A DNA stretch of 55,640 nt from an uncultured bacterium. Its GTDB lineage: Bacteria > Latescibacterota > UBA2968 > UBA8231. Where the stretch lies: positions 1 through 55,640 of the forward strand of contig CALDFW010000010.1 of assembly GCA_937942165.1 (NCBI GenBank). The letters are read 5' to 3'. The position numbers were made by a program, and so were the translations under genes. The notes below the pieces were generated by a model, which saw nothing but the letters and a program-made list of their open reading frames with translations, had not been told where the DNA came from and ran no database searches. Positions 35,877-45,044 of this stretch are shown here, one piece after another; position 1 is the first letter of the stretch, and each line of letters starts with the position of its first letter.

Positions 35877-36251
35877 ATGCCGGGAATACCACGGGCCGAC
35901 CCCGAACAGTTTATGCAATGCGCCCCCGTTCTTCACGTAGACGACGTGCTACAGACAGTTAGCTTCTATTGCGATCTACTCGGTTTTCATTCGGATTTTG
36001 GCGATGCTCAGTATGCGGTCGTATGGCGCGAAAATGCGGCCATTCATTTCACACGTGGTTCCACAAGAGCGACCGGCATACATCTGTTTGTCTGGATACG
36101 CGACGTCGATGCCTACTACACAGAGATCCAATCTCGCGGCGTTGAAATAGAACGAGAACCCGCTAATCAGCCCTATGGCATACGCGATTTTAGCCTACTG
36201 GACTGCAATGGCACTAGGATCGTTTTTGGACAGGACAACAGACTGACATAG
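35877..36251 (+). CDS. VOC-family (glyoxalase/bleomycin-resistance-like) protein
   Basis: 124 residues with a single beta-alpha-beta-beta-beta pair: APVLHVDDVLQTVSFYCDLLGF, FTRGSTRATGIHLFVWIRDVDAYYTEIQSRGVEI, and PYGIRDFSLLDCNGTRIVFGQ. The second His and the final region are at the metal-ligand positions used by glyoxalase I/fosfomycin-resistance relatives, but activity and substrate cannot be assigned. Binding proteins of this size (bleomycin-resistance type) lack catalysis. Cytoplasmic, downstream of two PhyH oxygenases. Confidence 0.85.
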   Translation: MPGIPRADPEQFMQCAPVLHVDDVLQTVSFYCDLLGFHSDFGDAQYAVVWRENAAIHFTRGSTRATGIHLFVWIRDVDAYYTEIQSRGVEIEREPANQPYGIRDFSLLDCNGTRIVFGQDNRLT

Positions 36252-36371
36252 GGCGCCAACGCTTCGTCCTATGGCCACGACTGGCTTGTGTCCTCATGCC
36301 GCGTACGCCATTTTTTATAGGCCGACGCACAGTGCAACAATTCGAGAAACTAAAGGATCTTTAACCGCCTC

Positions 36372-37901
36372 ATGACACTGCACCTATACGACACCTACGA
36401 GCGCCAAGCACGCCCCTTCGCTCCCATTGACCCACCTCGCGTTGGGCTCTACGGATGTGGCCCGACCGTTTACAACTACCAGCATATAGGCAACCTCCGC
36501 ACTTATATATTCGAAGACATACTGCGCCGAGCGCTCGAATACAGCGGCTACGAGGTCAACCACGTCGTCAATATCACCGACGTAGGCCACCTGACTTCAG
36601 ACGGCGATACGGGCCAGGATAAAATGGAGGCCAGCGCCCAGCGCCAGGGTAAGACAGCCTGGGAGTTAGCCGCACTCTATACAGACGTTTTCAAAGAAGA
36701 CTTGCGTTTACTCAACGTCCTCGAACCGCACGTCTGGTGTCGAGCCACGGATCACATTGAAGAGCAAATTGGCGCCGTGCGAACTATTGAGGAAAAGGGC
36801 TATGCCTACAGCACATCTGACGGCGTGTACTTCGACACCGAAAAACTCGACGACTACGGTTACCTAGCCCGCCTCGACGTCGACGGACTACAGGCCGGGG
36901 CCCGCGTGGAGCTGGGCGACAAGCGGAAGATAACCGACTTTGCGCTGTGGAAGTTTAGCCCCGTCGACGAAAAACGTCAGATGGAGTGGGACAGCCCCTG
37001 GGGCATTGGCTTTCCCGGATGGCACATCGAGTGTAGCGCTATGTCAGCTAAGTATCTCGGCGAGTATTTTGATATACACTGCGGCGGAGAAGATCACATT
37101 CCCGTACATCACACCAACGAAATCGCCCAAGCTCAAGCATGTTACGGCACGCGCCTAGCCAATTTCTGGGTGCACGGCGCCTTCTTACAGCTGGGCGGAG
37201 AGAAGATGTCTAAATCGAGCGGCGATTTCCTCCGTCTGCAGACGCTCATCGACCGCGGCTACGACCCGCTCGCCTATCGCTTCTTCTGCCTCGGCGCGCG
37301 CTATCGCGCAAAGCTCACCTTTGCCTGGGAGAGCCTCGACGCTGCGGCTACTGCCTTTGAGCGGCTGCGCGTCACAGCCCACGCGTGGGGCGAACCGACC
37401 GTCGAAGACGAGGATTTTGTCACTCGCTTCCGCGAACGCGTAGAGGACGATCTAAATATGCCCCGCGTGCTGGCTTTGGTTTGGGAACTGGTCGGCAGCG
37501 ACCTAGCCAACGGCATAAAAAAAGCAACGCTTTTGCACTTTGACCAGGTACTCGGCTTAGAGCTTGATCAGTGGCAACCAGAAGCGGAAGAGGCAGTGCC
37601 CGCAGAAATCCGTGAACTGGCCGAGCAGCGGCAACGAGCACGCGAGGAAAAGGACTGGGAGCAAGCCGACGAGATACGCGACAAAATCGTCGCAGCAGGG
37701 TACGAGATAATCGATGCGCCAGAAGGACCAAAGCTCAGCCGCTCTATTCCCAGCCACATCCTACAAATGGTCGAAGAGCGCACCGCTGCGCGCGCGGCAA
37801 AGAACTGGGCTAAAGCCGACGAGATGCGCGACAAAATCACCGCAGCTGGATATGAAGTAATAGATGCAGCCGAAGGTCCCCAGATTCAGCCCATTCCCTA
37901 A
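36372..37901 (+). CDS. cysS: cysteinyl-tRNA synthetase with duplicated C-terminal module
   Basis: 509 residues. The class I signatures are QHIGNLR (HIGH) and [10 protein letters not shown] (KMSKS); zinc ligands lie in [21 protein letters not shown] and VHHTNEIAQ. It charges tRNA-Cys in the cytoplasm. The C-terminal ~100 residues contain the usual [40 protein letters not shown] module twice (second copy: [38 protein letters not shown]), making the enzyme about 40 residues longer than common forms. It stands alone, with 120 bases before it and 105 after. Confidence 0.95.
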   Translation: MTLHLYDTYERQARPFAPIDPPRVGLYGCGPTVYNYQHIGNLRTYIFEDILRRALEYSGYEVNHVVNITDVGHLTSDGDTGQDKMEASAQRQGKTAWELAALYTDVFKEDLRLLNVLEPHVWCRATDHIEEQIGAVRTIEEKGYAYSTSDGVYFDTEKLDDYGYLARLDVDGLQAGARVELGDKRKITDFALWKFSPVDEKRQMEWDSPWGIGFPGWHIECSAMSAKYLGEYFDIHCGGEDHIPVHHTNEIAQAQACYGTRLANFWVHGAFLQLGGEKMSKSSGDFLRLQTLIDRGYDPLAYRFFCLGARYRAKLTFAWESLDAAATAFERLRVTAHAWGEPTVEDEDFVTRFRERVEDDLNMPRVLALVWELVGSDLANGIKKATLLHFDQVLGLELDQWQPEAEEAVPAEIRELAEQRQRAREEKDWEQADEIRDKIVAAGYEIIDAPEGPKLSRSIPSHILQMVEERTAARAAKNWAKADEMRDKITAAGYEVIDAAEGPQIQPIP

Positions 37902-38006
37902 ACGGAGCCCTAGCTGTCGACCGTAAGCATGCCCAATTAATTTTGATCTGGAACGACAGCATATGGCACCTTGCCCCCAGACGACCTGACAGAGAGATAG
38001 TGCATT

Positions 38007-39488
38007 ATGCCTAGAGTGCTTATAGCTGAGTGCAAACAAGAGATTTCTTCATTTAATCCGGTCGACTCGACGTACGACTATTTCACCGTAAACTACGGAG
38101 CCGAACTCCTGGCCTATCACGACGGCAAAGGCACTGAGGTGCGCGGAGCGCTCGACGCATTCAAGGCCGACTCCGACATAGAGACCGTACCTATATACGG
38201 AGCCCGTTCCAACTCGGCAGGTCCCCTCGCCCAAGAGAGTTTTGAACGCATTGCCTCCGAGTTTTCACACGCATTAGAAGCGCACGCTTCCAACGCCGAC
38301 GCACTTTATTTCTGCCTGCACGGGGCTATGGGCTGCACGCAAGAGATGGACCCAGAAGGCTACCTATTGGCCGAAGCGCGACGCATCCTCGGCCCCAATG
38401 TGCCCATTGTTCTCTCGCTCGACCTGCACGGTATCCTCACCGAGAAGATGCTGAAAAACAGCAGCGGGTTTGCCCTGTACCACACCTATCCACACGTAGA
38501 TTTTGCCGATACGGGACGCCGCGCAGCCGAGCTATTAATGCGCGTCTTACGCGGCGCCAAACCCACCGTGTGCCGCGTCAAAGTCCCCGCACTCGTCCGC
38601 GGCGATGAGCTAATTACCGCAACGGGCGTCTATGGGGAATCTATTCGCTACGCGCAGAAGTTGGAACAAGATCCGCGCGTGCTGGCTGCCGGCATGATCA
38701 TCGGCAACCCCTTCACAGACGTGCCCGAACTGTGTTCGCAGTCGGTGGTCATCACCGACGACGAGCCAGAATTGGCCGAGGTCGAAGCCCTCCATATGGC
38801 CGGAGCTTTTTGGGAGCGGCGCGCGCAGATGCAGCCCGAACTAGTCGAGCCGGAAGAAGCCGTAGAGCAGGCCAATAAGATGCCGGGGGCCGTCATTTTC
38901 ACCGATGCGGCCGACGCGACATCTTCCGGCGCCACCGGCGATAGCAATGCCCTTTTACAGGCGCTCATAGATGGAGATTTTGCCGGCGAAGTGCTCGCAC
39001 CCATCGTCGACCCTGCCGCAGCCCTCATGGCCCACGAAGCCGGACTGAACGGCAAATTAGACGTGGTGATCGGCGGCGCTCTAGACGCGCGTTTCCCTCC
39101 GCTACAGCTCTCGGTCATAGTCGAACAGCTCGGAGACGGCGAGTACCCGCTCGAATCTTCTGGCACGCCCGAAAGCGCGGGACTAACGGCCGTACTGCGC
39201 TGCGCCAACTACACTATTGTCGCCCTGAGCCGCTCCGTGCGCTTTATAGACCGATCGCCTTTTATCGCCCACGGCCTGAACCCGGAAGACTACGATCTCG
39301 TCGTCGTAAAATCACCGCACTGCCAGCCGCATTTTTTTGATGCCTGGTCAGAGAAAAACTTTAACGTGGATGCGCCCGGTTCGACCAGTGCCAACCTCAA
39401 GACGTTGGGACATCGCGTGTGTCAACGCCCCATGTATCCCTTAGATGCCGACGTCGGATTTCAACCTCGTGCCGAGATATATCGATAG
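38007..39488 (+). CDS. M81-family (MlrC/microcystinase C-like) metallopeptidase
   Basis: 493 residues. The opening VLIAECKQEISSFNP and the metal-site stretches SLDLHGILTEKM and YHTYPHVDFADTGRRAAELL (His/Asp ligands) place it in the MlrC family (DUF1485 plus MlrC C-terminal domain); the second half has FTDAADATSSGATGDSNALLQAL and LDVVIGGALD. MlrC breaks down the linear tetrapeptide of microcystin; most relatives have unknown peptide or amide substrates. No signal peptide, so cytoplasmic. It is followed after 129 bases by a TauD-type dioxygenase on the same strand. The best function statement is amidohydrolase of unknown substrate. Confidence 0.9.
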   Translation: MPRVLIAECKQEISSFNPVDSTYDYFTVNYGAELLAYHDGKGTEVRGALDAFKADSDIETVPIYGARSNSAGPLAQESFERIASEFSHALEAHASNADALYFCLHGAMGCTQEMDPEGYLLAEARRILGPNVPIVLSLDLHGILTEKMLKNSSGFALYHTYPHVDFADTGRRAAELLMRVLRGAKPTVCRVKVPALVRGDELITATGVYGESIRYAQKLEQDPRVLAAGMIIGNPFTDVPELCSQSVVITDDEPELAEVEALHMAGAFWERRAQMQPELVEPEEAVEQANKMPGAVIFTDAADATSSGATGDSNALLQALIDGDFAGEVLAPIVDPAAALMAHEAGLNGKLDVVIGGALDARFPPLQLSVIVEQLGDGEYPLESSGTPESAGLTAVLRCANYTIVALSRSVRFIDRSPFIAHGLNPEDYDLVVVKSPHCQPHFFDAWSEKNFNVDAPGSTSANLKTLGHRVCQRPMYPLDADVGFQPRAEIYR

Positions 39489-39617
39489 AAAAAACCATAT
39501 GATTAAACAGTCTGTTTATTTCGCCCCAAGGGCGATCCGCTTCATGCGCTCCAGACAACGTATGATCTCTGTAACGTATGGCGCAATGAATTCGGCACAC
39601 ACCCAAGCGAGACTGCG

Positions 39618-40427
39618 ATGAGCACAGCGCTAAACGTCGTGCCAACAGGTGGAGCTTTGGGCGCCCAGATAGCAGATATCGACCTCACCCAACCTCTTCT
39701 CCCCGATCAAGTTGGGCAGGTACGAACGGCTCTCCTCGACTACGGCGTGGTGTTTTTTCGCAACCAACGCATAAGTGAACCCGATCAGGTTCGCTTTACG
39801 AGCTATTTTGGACAGCCGGTAGAACACGTGCGCAAACAGCGCGAGCGCCCCGTGCCAGAGATTTTTATCATCTCCAATCTCAAGGAGGACGGGGAGCCCA
39901 TTGGAGCACTGGGACACGGCGAGGTCTCCTTCCACTCTGACCTGTCTTACCTTCGTCAACCAGGTACGCTCTCCGTGCTCTATGCAGTTGAAATACCTCA
40001 AGAGGGTGGACAAACCCAGTGGTGTAACTGCACTGCGGCGTACGCAGACCTCGACAGCGATATCAAGGAGCAAATCAAAGACCTGCGCGCCGTGCATCGC
40101 CACTACGTGGAGGAGCAGAATCCACCAGAGATGATTCACCACCCCGTCGTTCGTACACACCCAGAGACGGGTCGTAAATCGCTCTATGTTGGCCCCCATC
40201 TGACCAAGCATATTGTCGGCATGAAGAGCGGAGAGAGCGCCGAGTTACTCGCTCTACTATACGCTCACTTGGAGCAACCGCGTTTCATTTGGACGCACGA
40301 GTGGCAGGTTGGCGATCTCGTCCTGTGGGACAATCGACCGACCATGCACCGCCGCCTTCCCTTTCCCGCTCATCAGCGCCGCCTTATGAAACGGACGCAA
40401 ATTTTCAACGACGAGATTCCCTTCTGA
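39618..40427 (+). CDS. TauD/TfdA-family 2OG dioxygenase
   Basis: 269 residues. N-terminal VVPTGGALGAQIADIDL is the common TauD start; FHSDLSYL supplies the HxD iron ligands, and TMHRRLPFPAHQRRLMKRTQI the distal His and the 2OG-binding Arg. GDLVLWDNRPTMH is the conserved box. The family acts on sulfonates, aryloxyacids or amino-acid-like acids, releasing CO2 and succinate. The stop codon overlaps the next start (TGATG), so the dioxygenase and the YhdH-type reductase are coupled and probably act in one pathway. Confidence 0.9.
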   Translation: MSTALNVVPTGGALGAQIADIDLTQPLLPDQVGQVRTALLDYGVVFFRNQRISEPDQVRFTSYFGQPVEHVRKQRERPVPEIFIISNLKEDGEPIGALGHGEVSFHSDLSYLRQPGTLSVLYAVEIPQEGGQTQWCNCTAAYADLDSDIKEQIKDLRAVHRHYVEEQNPPEMIHHPVVRTHPETGRKSLYVGPHLTKHIVGMKSGESAELLALLYAHLEQPRFIWTHEWQVGDLVLWDNRPTMHRRLPFPAHQRRLMKRTQIFNDEIPF

Positions 40428-41419
40428 TGGATGCCTTTCGAGCTTTAGTCGTCGACAAGCACGGCGATCAACTCATGGCAGATATTCGCGAAATTGAGAG
40501 TGTGCATCTGCCAGAGGGCGATGTGACCGTTGACGTTGCCTATTCTTCCCTAAACTACAAGGATGGACTCGTGCTCAACGGGCTGGGCGGTTTGGTCAAG
40601 ACCTATCCACACGTGCCGGGCATCGACTATGCCGGAACCGTATCATACAGCACACACCCCGACTTCACACGGGGTGATCGCGTTATTGGTACGGGGTTTC
40701 GCGTAGGTGAAGTACGCTGGGGGGGCTATGCACAGCGCGTTTCAGTCAGCGGAGACTGGCTCGTCTCCTTACCCCAGAGCCTCAGCTTATACCGCGCTAT
40801 GTGCCTCGGCTCAGCAGGCCTCACTGCGGCAATCGCCCTACGCACACTCGAAGAACACGGACTGCATCCCAACCAAGGCGAGGTGCTAATCACCGGCGCC
40901 TCTGGCGGCGTCGGCTCATTCTCCGTATCTCTATTGGCTCATCTGGGCTATCAGGTAGCCGCACTTACGGGGCGGGAAGAAAACCTAGACTATCTGCGAC
41001 AGTTGGGCGCAAAAGAGATTTTACCGAGATCTGAACTATCAAGCCCTACAGGAAAACCCTTGGAAAGTGCCCGCTGGGCGGCCTGCATAGACTCTGTGGG
41101 AGGCCCAGTCTTGTCTAGGGTACTAGCGCAGACAAAGCCCGGTGGCTCCACGGCCGCCGTCGGACTTGCCGGTGGCGCCGCCCTGGAGACCTCGGTCATG
41201 CCCTTTTTACTGCGTGGAATCAACCTACTGGGCATCGACTCGGTATACTATCCGAACGCGCGGCGCAGCGAAGCGTGGCAACGTTTGGCGGACGTTATTC
41301 CAGAAGATGCATTTGACCGCATTACGACTGAGGTTAGCCTCTCTGACCTTCCAGAATTGGGACGCTCAATACTTGCAGGACAAGTGCGCGGCAGAGTAGT
41401 AGTGGACGTAAATAGATAA
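40427..41419 (+). CDS. YhdH/AcuI-type NADPH quinone/acryloyl-CoA reductase-like MDR enzyme
   Basis: 330 residues from the ATG overlapping the TauD stop. MDR-family marks are SSLNYKDGLVLNGLGGLV, PHVPGIDYAGTV, GEVRWGGYAQRV and the NADPH loop LITGASGGVGSFSVSLL. The opening FRALVVDKHG and the middle GSAGLTAAIALRTLEEHGL are typical of the YhdH subgroup, where AcuI reduces acryloyl-CoA in DMSP degradation. There are no zinc-binding Cys. The upstream dioxygenase makes a carbonyl or unsaturated product plausible as substrate, but this is inference. Confidence 0.9.
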   Translation: MDAFRALVVDKHGDQLMADIREIESVHLPEGDVTVDVAYSSLNYKDGLVLNGLGGLVKTYPHVPGIDYAGTVSYSTHPDFTRGDRVIGTGFRVGEVRWGGYAQRVSVSGDWLVSLPQSLSLYRAMCLGSAGLTAAIALRTLEEHGLHPNQGEVLITGASGGVGSFSVSLLAHLGYQVAALTGREENLDYLRQLGAKEILPRSELSSPTGKPLESARWAACIDSVGGPVLSRVLAQTKPGGSTAAVGLAGGAALETSVMPFLLRGINLLGIDSVYYPNARRSEAWQRLADVIPEDAFDRITTEVSLSDLPELGRSILAGQVRGRVVVDVNR

Positions 41420-41461
41420 ACTATATTTTTACAATCCACCTAAAACCGAAAGTAGACCACC

Positions 41462-42451
41462 ATGCGAGATGCACTGAGAGTTCTTTTCGTCGCCGGTATT
41501 GTCTCAACTTTCTTCACGGGAGTATGCGCGCAGATGCCCGGAGCCTATACCACCTCATACTTTGGCTATGACGACTGTATTATCCTCGAGAACGAAACCG
41601 TGCGCGCAGTCCTTACCGAACACGGCGGCCGCATACTCGAATATTCTCTCAAAGGCAACAACGCGATCTATCTCGACCCAGCACAGGAAGGATGGATATA
41701 CGAACCCGGAGAACAAACCGTCGATCCTACGGGCGGTCGTTTAGACATTGGTCCAGAAGCGACCATTCCTCCTCATCCAGACCTGTGGTTTGGCCGCTGG
41801 ACGGGACATATTACGGGACCGCGTGCGGCCCGTTTGGTAAGCGTAGAAGACGAGGCTACAGGCGTACAGCTCATTCGCGACTTCGCACTAGACGAACACA
41901 GCTCGCACCTTCGCGTAACGCAGACCATCAAAAACATATCAGACAGCGAAAAGCACTGGGCCCATTGGAGTCGCACCTTCGGCACTGGCGGCGGCATTGT
42001 GTTTATACCGATCTCTACCGAGAGTCGCTTTCCCGATCACTACATTATGTATGGCCCTGGACCCGTTATGAACTTTCGCCCCGACGATCCCAATATCCGC
42101 ATCCGCGACGGCTTTATCGAAGTATTGAACACGCCCGAACGACCCAAACTTGGCATGGACTCAATGGTCGGCTGGTTTGCCTATGCGGAGAAAAACGACT
42201 TACTGTGGGTCAAACGCTACCCTACTTACCCAGACCGTCCCTATAAAGAGATGGCAGGACTCACCATATCTATTTGGTATTATAAAGACCAGATGACTGA
42301 GCTAGAGCCCATTGGACCGCGCGAGAATATAGCACCAGGCAAAAGCGCTTCTTTCACAGAGGATTGGTGGCTCCTCCCCTATGAGTTTCCCGGCGACAAC
42401 AAAGTTGACTTGGATGCCCTCGAACTCTTAGTAGAAACACAGGCCCGATAG
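41462..42451 (+). CDS. secreted DUF4380/mutarotase-like protein
   Basis: 329 residues with a signal peptide (MRDALRVLFVAGIVSTFF to GVCAQ). The body is beta-rich with galactose-mutarotase-like features: ENETVRAVLTEHGGRILEYSLKGNNAIYL, ARLVSVEDEATGVQLIRDFAL, HLRVTQTIKNISDSEKHWAHWSRTF, and a WWLLPYEF close. This matches periplasmic proteins of the DUF4380 type, whose activity is unknown; a role in binding or epimerising sugars is inferred from fold. It ends just before a long hairpin that separates it from the convergent flavin enzyme. Confidence 0.8.
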   Translation: MRDALRVLFVAGIVSTFFTGVCAQMPGAYTTSYFGYDDCIILENETVRAVLTEHGGRILEYSLKGNNAIYLDPAQEGWIYEPGEQTVDPTGGRLDIGPEATIPPHPDLWFGRWTGHITGPRAARLVSVEDEATGVQLIRDFALDEHSSHLRVTQTIKNISDSEKHWAHWSRTFGTGGGIVFIPISTESRFPDHYIMYGPGPVMNFRPDDPNIRIRDGFIEVLNTPERPKLGMDSMVGWFAYAEKNDLLWVKRYPTYPDRPYKEMAGLTISIWYYKDQMTELEPIGPRENIAPGKSASFTEDWWLLPYEFPGDNKVDLDALELLVETQAR

Positions 42452-42466
42452 CTTTTGATCCGCCCT

Positions 42467-42510
42467 ATGCAAAAATGGCCACCGCCTTTGAGCGGCGACC
42501 ATTTTTGCAT
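42467..42510. terminator. long bidirectional hairpin terminator
   Basis: A stem starting ATGCAAAAATGG pairs over 19 bases, with two mismatched positions, with its partner ending CCATTTTTGCAT; the loop is CTTTGA. The A/T-rich ends of the stem give T-runs on both strands. It lies between the convergent genes at 42451 and 42547. Confidence 0.8.
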
Positions 42511-42546
42511 AGATCCCCAACTGACCTTGCCAGCATACAGGCTCCT

Positions 42547-43854
42547 TCAGATAGCGTAGGTGTTAAGCACGCCTTCCTTCTGCATGATGTCGCCGGCAAT
42601 CGCATACGTCGTGCCGTGCATGGCCATCACCACGAGACCAATGTCCTGCGCCAGATACCCTCCGGCATATAGATTGGGAATATCAATAGACTCGTAGTTA
42701 TGTGCGTGCGTTTGCAGCTGATGGACCTGAAACCTATAGGCGTCTCGCTTGTCAAAGAGCGAGAGTGGACCAAAGCCCTGCAGCAACGAATAATCGGCCC
42801 AGCCACCAATCTCCGTCACTATGTGATCAACCTCTACCGTACGCACTCCATCCGGCGTTTCCACGGCCACGCCCCCATCTGGATCAATCTTTTTGATACG
42901 CGTGTTGTAAAGCGCTTCCATCCGAGGAGAAGCCTCCCGCAGAATGTCCGCGATCCGCTGATAGTACGGCAAGTATAGGCTATCGTTTATCAGCTGCCAG
43001 TGAATCCCACTAGCCTGACGCATACTGTATACCACCTGCTTGCCCGCATCGTGCAGTTCTGTAGCGGCCCAATCGCCCGAGCGCCCTCCTCCAACGACCA
43101 TCACGCGTTCTCCAGGGAAATCTTCGGGCCTATCGTAGAAAGGTGTCACAAATGGCTGATCCTCCCCCTCGACATCGAGCTGACGCAGTTTAGCTCGCTG
43201 TCCCGTCGCATAGACGAGATACTTGCACGTATAGGTGCTCTCGTCTCCGGTCTTCACGTCGCGTGTACACACCTTGAAACCTCGCTCATGCGGAGCAATT
43301 TCGTACACGTCCTGCCACGTTCGAACGCGATCCTCTACGGCAAAGCGCTCGGGGATTCGATGGTAATAGTCGATGAGATCGGTCTTTTTTATCAAGGTGT
43401 TGACGTCGATTTCGAGGCCCATCTCATCCGCGTGCTGCGCGAGGGGATAGAAAGCGAATTCCATCCACTGCCCCGGTGACAGCGTCAGCAAATTGCGCGG
43501 CGCGTTGTTCCACAGTCCGCCCACTTCTTCTCGCGTGAGTAGCAGCGTATCCACACCTTGTTCACGGCGAAATCCCATGGCGATCTGATCTAAATCCTCA
43601 AAAAGCTTGCGCGGATGATGCAGGGCGCGAAACAAATCGACGGGAGCAATGCCGCGCGCAACTAAATCGTTAAAATCGATCCCAAGCAGCGATCCTTCTA
43701 CCTGCTGCAAGGCATCAGCCAGGGGACCATAGCGACGAGAAAAGGTCGTAGCTGGACGAAAAAAGGGCTGCCAACCGCCCAATACCGCGGCCAAGGGCAA
43801 ACCGGCAGGGCCTCCCCCGACGACAATTACGGTGCGATGTTCAATTAGGGACAT
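42547..43854 (-). CDS. FAD/NADPH-dependent flavin monooxygenase-like protein
   Basis: 435 residues. Two dinucleotide folds: TVIVVGGGPAGLPLAAVLGG near the N-terminus (FAD) and RVMVVGGGRSGDWAATELH in the middle (NADPH), with the linking YLVYATGQRAKLRQ. The pair of loops and the VGGGPAG start are typical of flavin-containing monooxygenases and OSGIN-like relatives, which hydroxylate amines, sulfides or ketones. The FMO-specific FxGxxxHxxx(Y/F) signature was not clearly seen, so exact subclass is open. Cytoplasmic. Its upstream 208-base gap is shared with the divergent RraA-like gene. Confidence 0.85.
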   Translation of the reverse strand: MSLIEHRTVIVVGGGPAGLPLAAVLGGWQPFFRPATTFSRRYGPLADALQQVEGSLLGIDFNDLVARGIAPVDLFRALHHPRKLFEDLDQIAMGFRREQGVDTLLLTREEVGGLWNNAPRNLLTLSPGQWMEFAFYPLAQHADEMGLEIDVNTLIKKTDLIDYYHRIPERFAVEDRVRTWQDVYEIAPHERGFKVCTRDVKTGDESTYTCKYLVYATGQRAKLRQLDVEGEDQPFVTPFYDRPEDFPGERVMVVGGGRSGDWAATELHDAGKQVVYSMRQASGIHWQLINDSLYLPYYQRIADILREASPRMEALYNTRIKKIDPDGGVAVETPDGVRTVEVDHIVTEIGGWADYSLLQGFGPLSLFDKRDAYRFQVHQLQTHAHNYESIDIPNLYAGGYLAQDIGLVVMAMHGTTYAIAGDIMQKEGVLNTYAI

Positions 43855-44062
43855 TCAGGTTCATTCTCCTCAATACGGACGGCAAGTAACGCGGTTTATA
43901 ACGGGGCGAACTAGTAAAAAAAACAGGATGTCCTCCCGCGTCAAACAAATGGCTATCAGCGCGTTTCCGCTGGTTTGATTTCGAGGTTATTGATAGATTG
44001 GGCGACGGAACGGACGTAACGATCATTCGAAAACAGCATTCTAAACTGTGGAGATCAATGCG

Positions 44063-45031
44063 ATGAGAAACGTAACACTGCTCTCATTCACGCTATTCAC
44101 ACTGTGCGGTGCCGCAGGTGCACAACACGTAATTTGGCCATCTGCAAGCGTCAGCGCACTTACCGAAGACTGGTCCGGCGAGCGCACGGAAGACGGGCGC
44201 CCCAAGGTCTCTGACGATCTCTTGGAGCGATTAAAGGGCCTGTCTATGGAAGAAGTCTGGGGATCTCTCAGACGCAAGGGCTATAACAATCAGTTTGAAA
44301 ATTTCGCGGGCACTCAGCAAAACGGCTGGGACATCCTGCATCCCGACCAAGTAATGACGGGGCGAGCTCTGACCGCGCAGTTTATGCCGCTGCGCCCAGA
44401 TTTCAACGGCTATGTGCAGCGACAGGCCGAGCGTGAAGGCACTAAAACGCCCGTAACCAACTACGCACCGATCATCAAGCTGCAGGAAGGCGATATTTAC
44501 ATTGCCGACAGCTACGGAAAAATAGTCGATGGCACGCTGATAGGCGATAATCTGGGGAATGCCATATACGCGGCTAGCAAGCGCGGCGTCATATTTAACG
44601 GATCAGTTCGCGACGTAGAGGGCCTGTCCGAAATAGACGGCTTTAACTTCTGGATTCGCGGTTCCGATCCATCGGCCATCCGCGAAATGATGGTGGCGAC
44701 GATCAACGCGCCTATAAGAATTGGACGTGCAACCGTTCTCCCGGGCGACGTGATCTTAGCCAAATCGACAGGCGTGGCGTTTATCCCCCCGCACCTCGTA
44801 CAGGAAGTCGTCATACGCGGAGAGTACATCGCTCTGCGCGATGCTTACAATTTTTTCTGTATCAAAACGGGTAAGTATGAGTATGTGAACGAAGCATTCG
44901 TCGTCGAGGCTGAGGTATTCGAACGCGATTTCCGCACTTGGCTAGCGCAAAAGAAAGACTTACCCATGCCCAGAGAGGAACTAGAAGCCTACTTAGGCCA
45001 GCTCGACGCAGAGAAAAAAGCTAGGCGCTGA
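44063..45031 (+). CDS. secreted RraA-like (HMG aldolase-fold) protein
   Basis: 322 residues from ATG 44063, with GGAG 9 bases upstream. A signal peptide (MRNVTLLSFTLFTLCGAAGAQ) is followed by a ~90-residue extra region, then the RraA fold: IIKLQEGDIYIADSYG, GTLIGDNLGNAIYAASKRGVIFNGSVRDVEG and RIGRATVLPGDVILAKSTGVAFIPPHL. The ring-binding Arg-Asp pair (RD in GSVRD) is kept. Normal RraA/HMG aldolases are ~160-230-residue cytoplasmic trimers, so export and the added segments are unusual. It may cleave 2-oxo acids in the periplasm, but no function is shown. Confidence 0.82.
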   Translation: MRNVTLLSFTLFTLCGAAGAQHVIWPSASVSALTEDWSGERTEDGRPKVSDDLLERLKGLSMEEVWGSLRRKGYNNQFENFAGTQQNGWDILHPDQVMTGRALTAQFMPLRPDFNGYVQRQAEREGTKTPVTNYAPIIKLQEGDIYIADSYGKIVDGTLIGDNLGNAIYAASKRGVIFNGSVRDVEGLSEIDGFNFWIRGSDPSAIREMMVATINAPIRIGRATVLPGDVILAKSTGVAFIPPHLVQEVVIRGEYIALRDAYNFFCIKTGKYEYVNEAFVVEAEVFERDFRTWLAQKKDLPMPREELEAYLGQLDAEKKARR

Positions 45032-45044
45032 TACGTAGTGCAGC

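Noticed and set aside
39521-39535. Short hairpin TCGCCC-CAA-GGGCGA after the M81 gene as terminator
   Set aside because: Only 6 base pairs and no T-run downstream; not enough to call.
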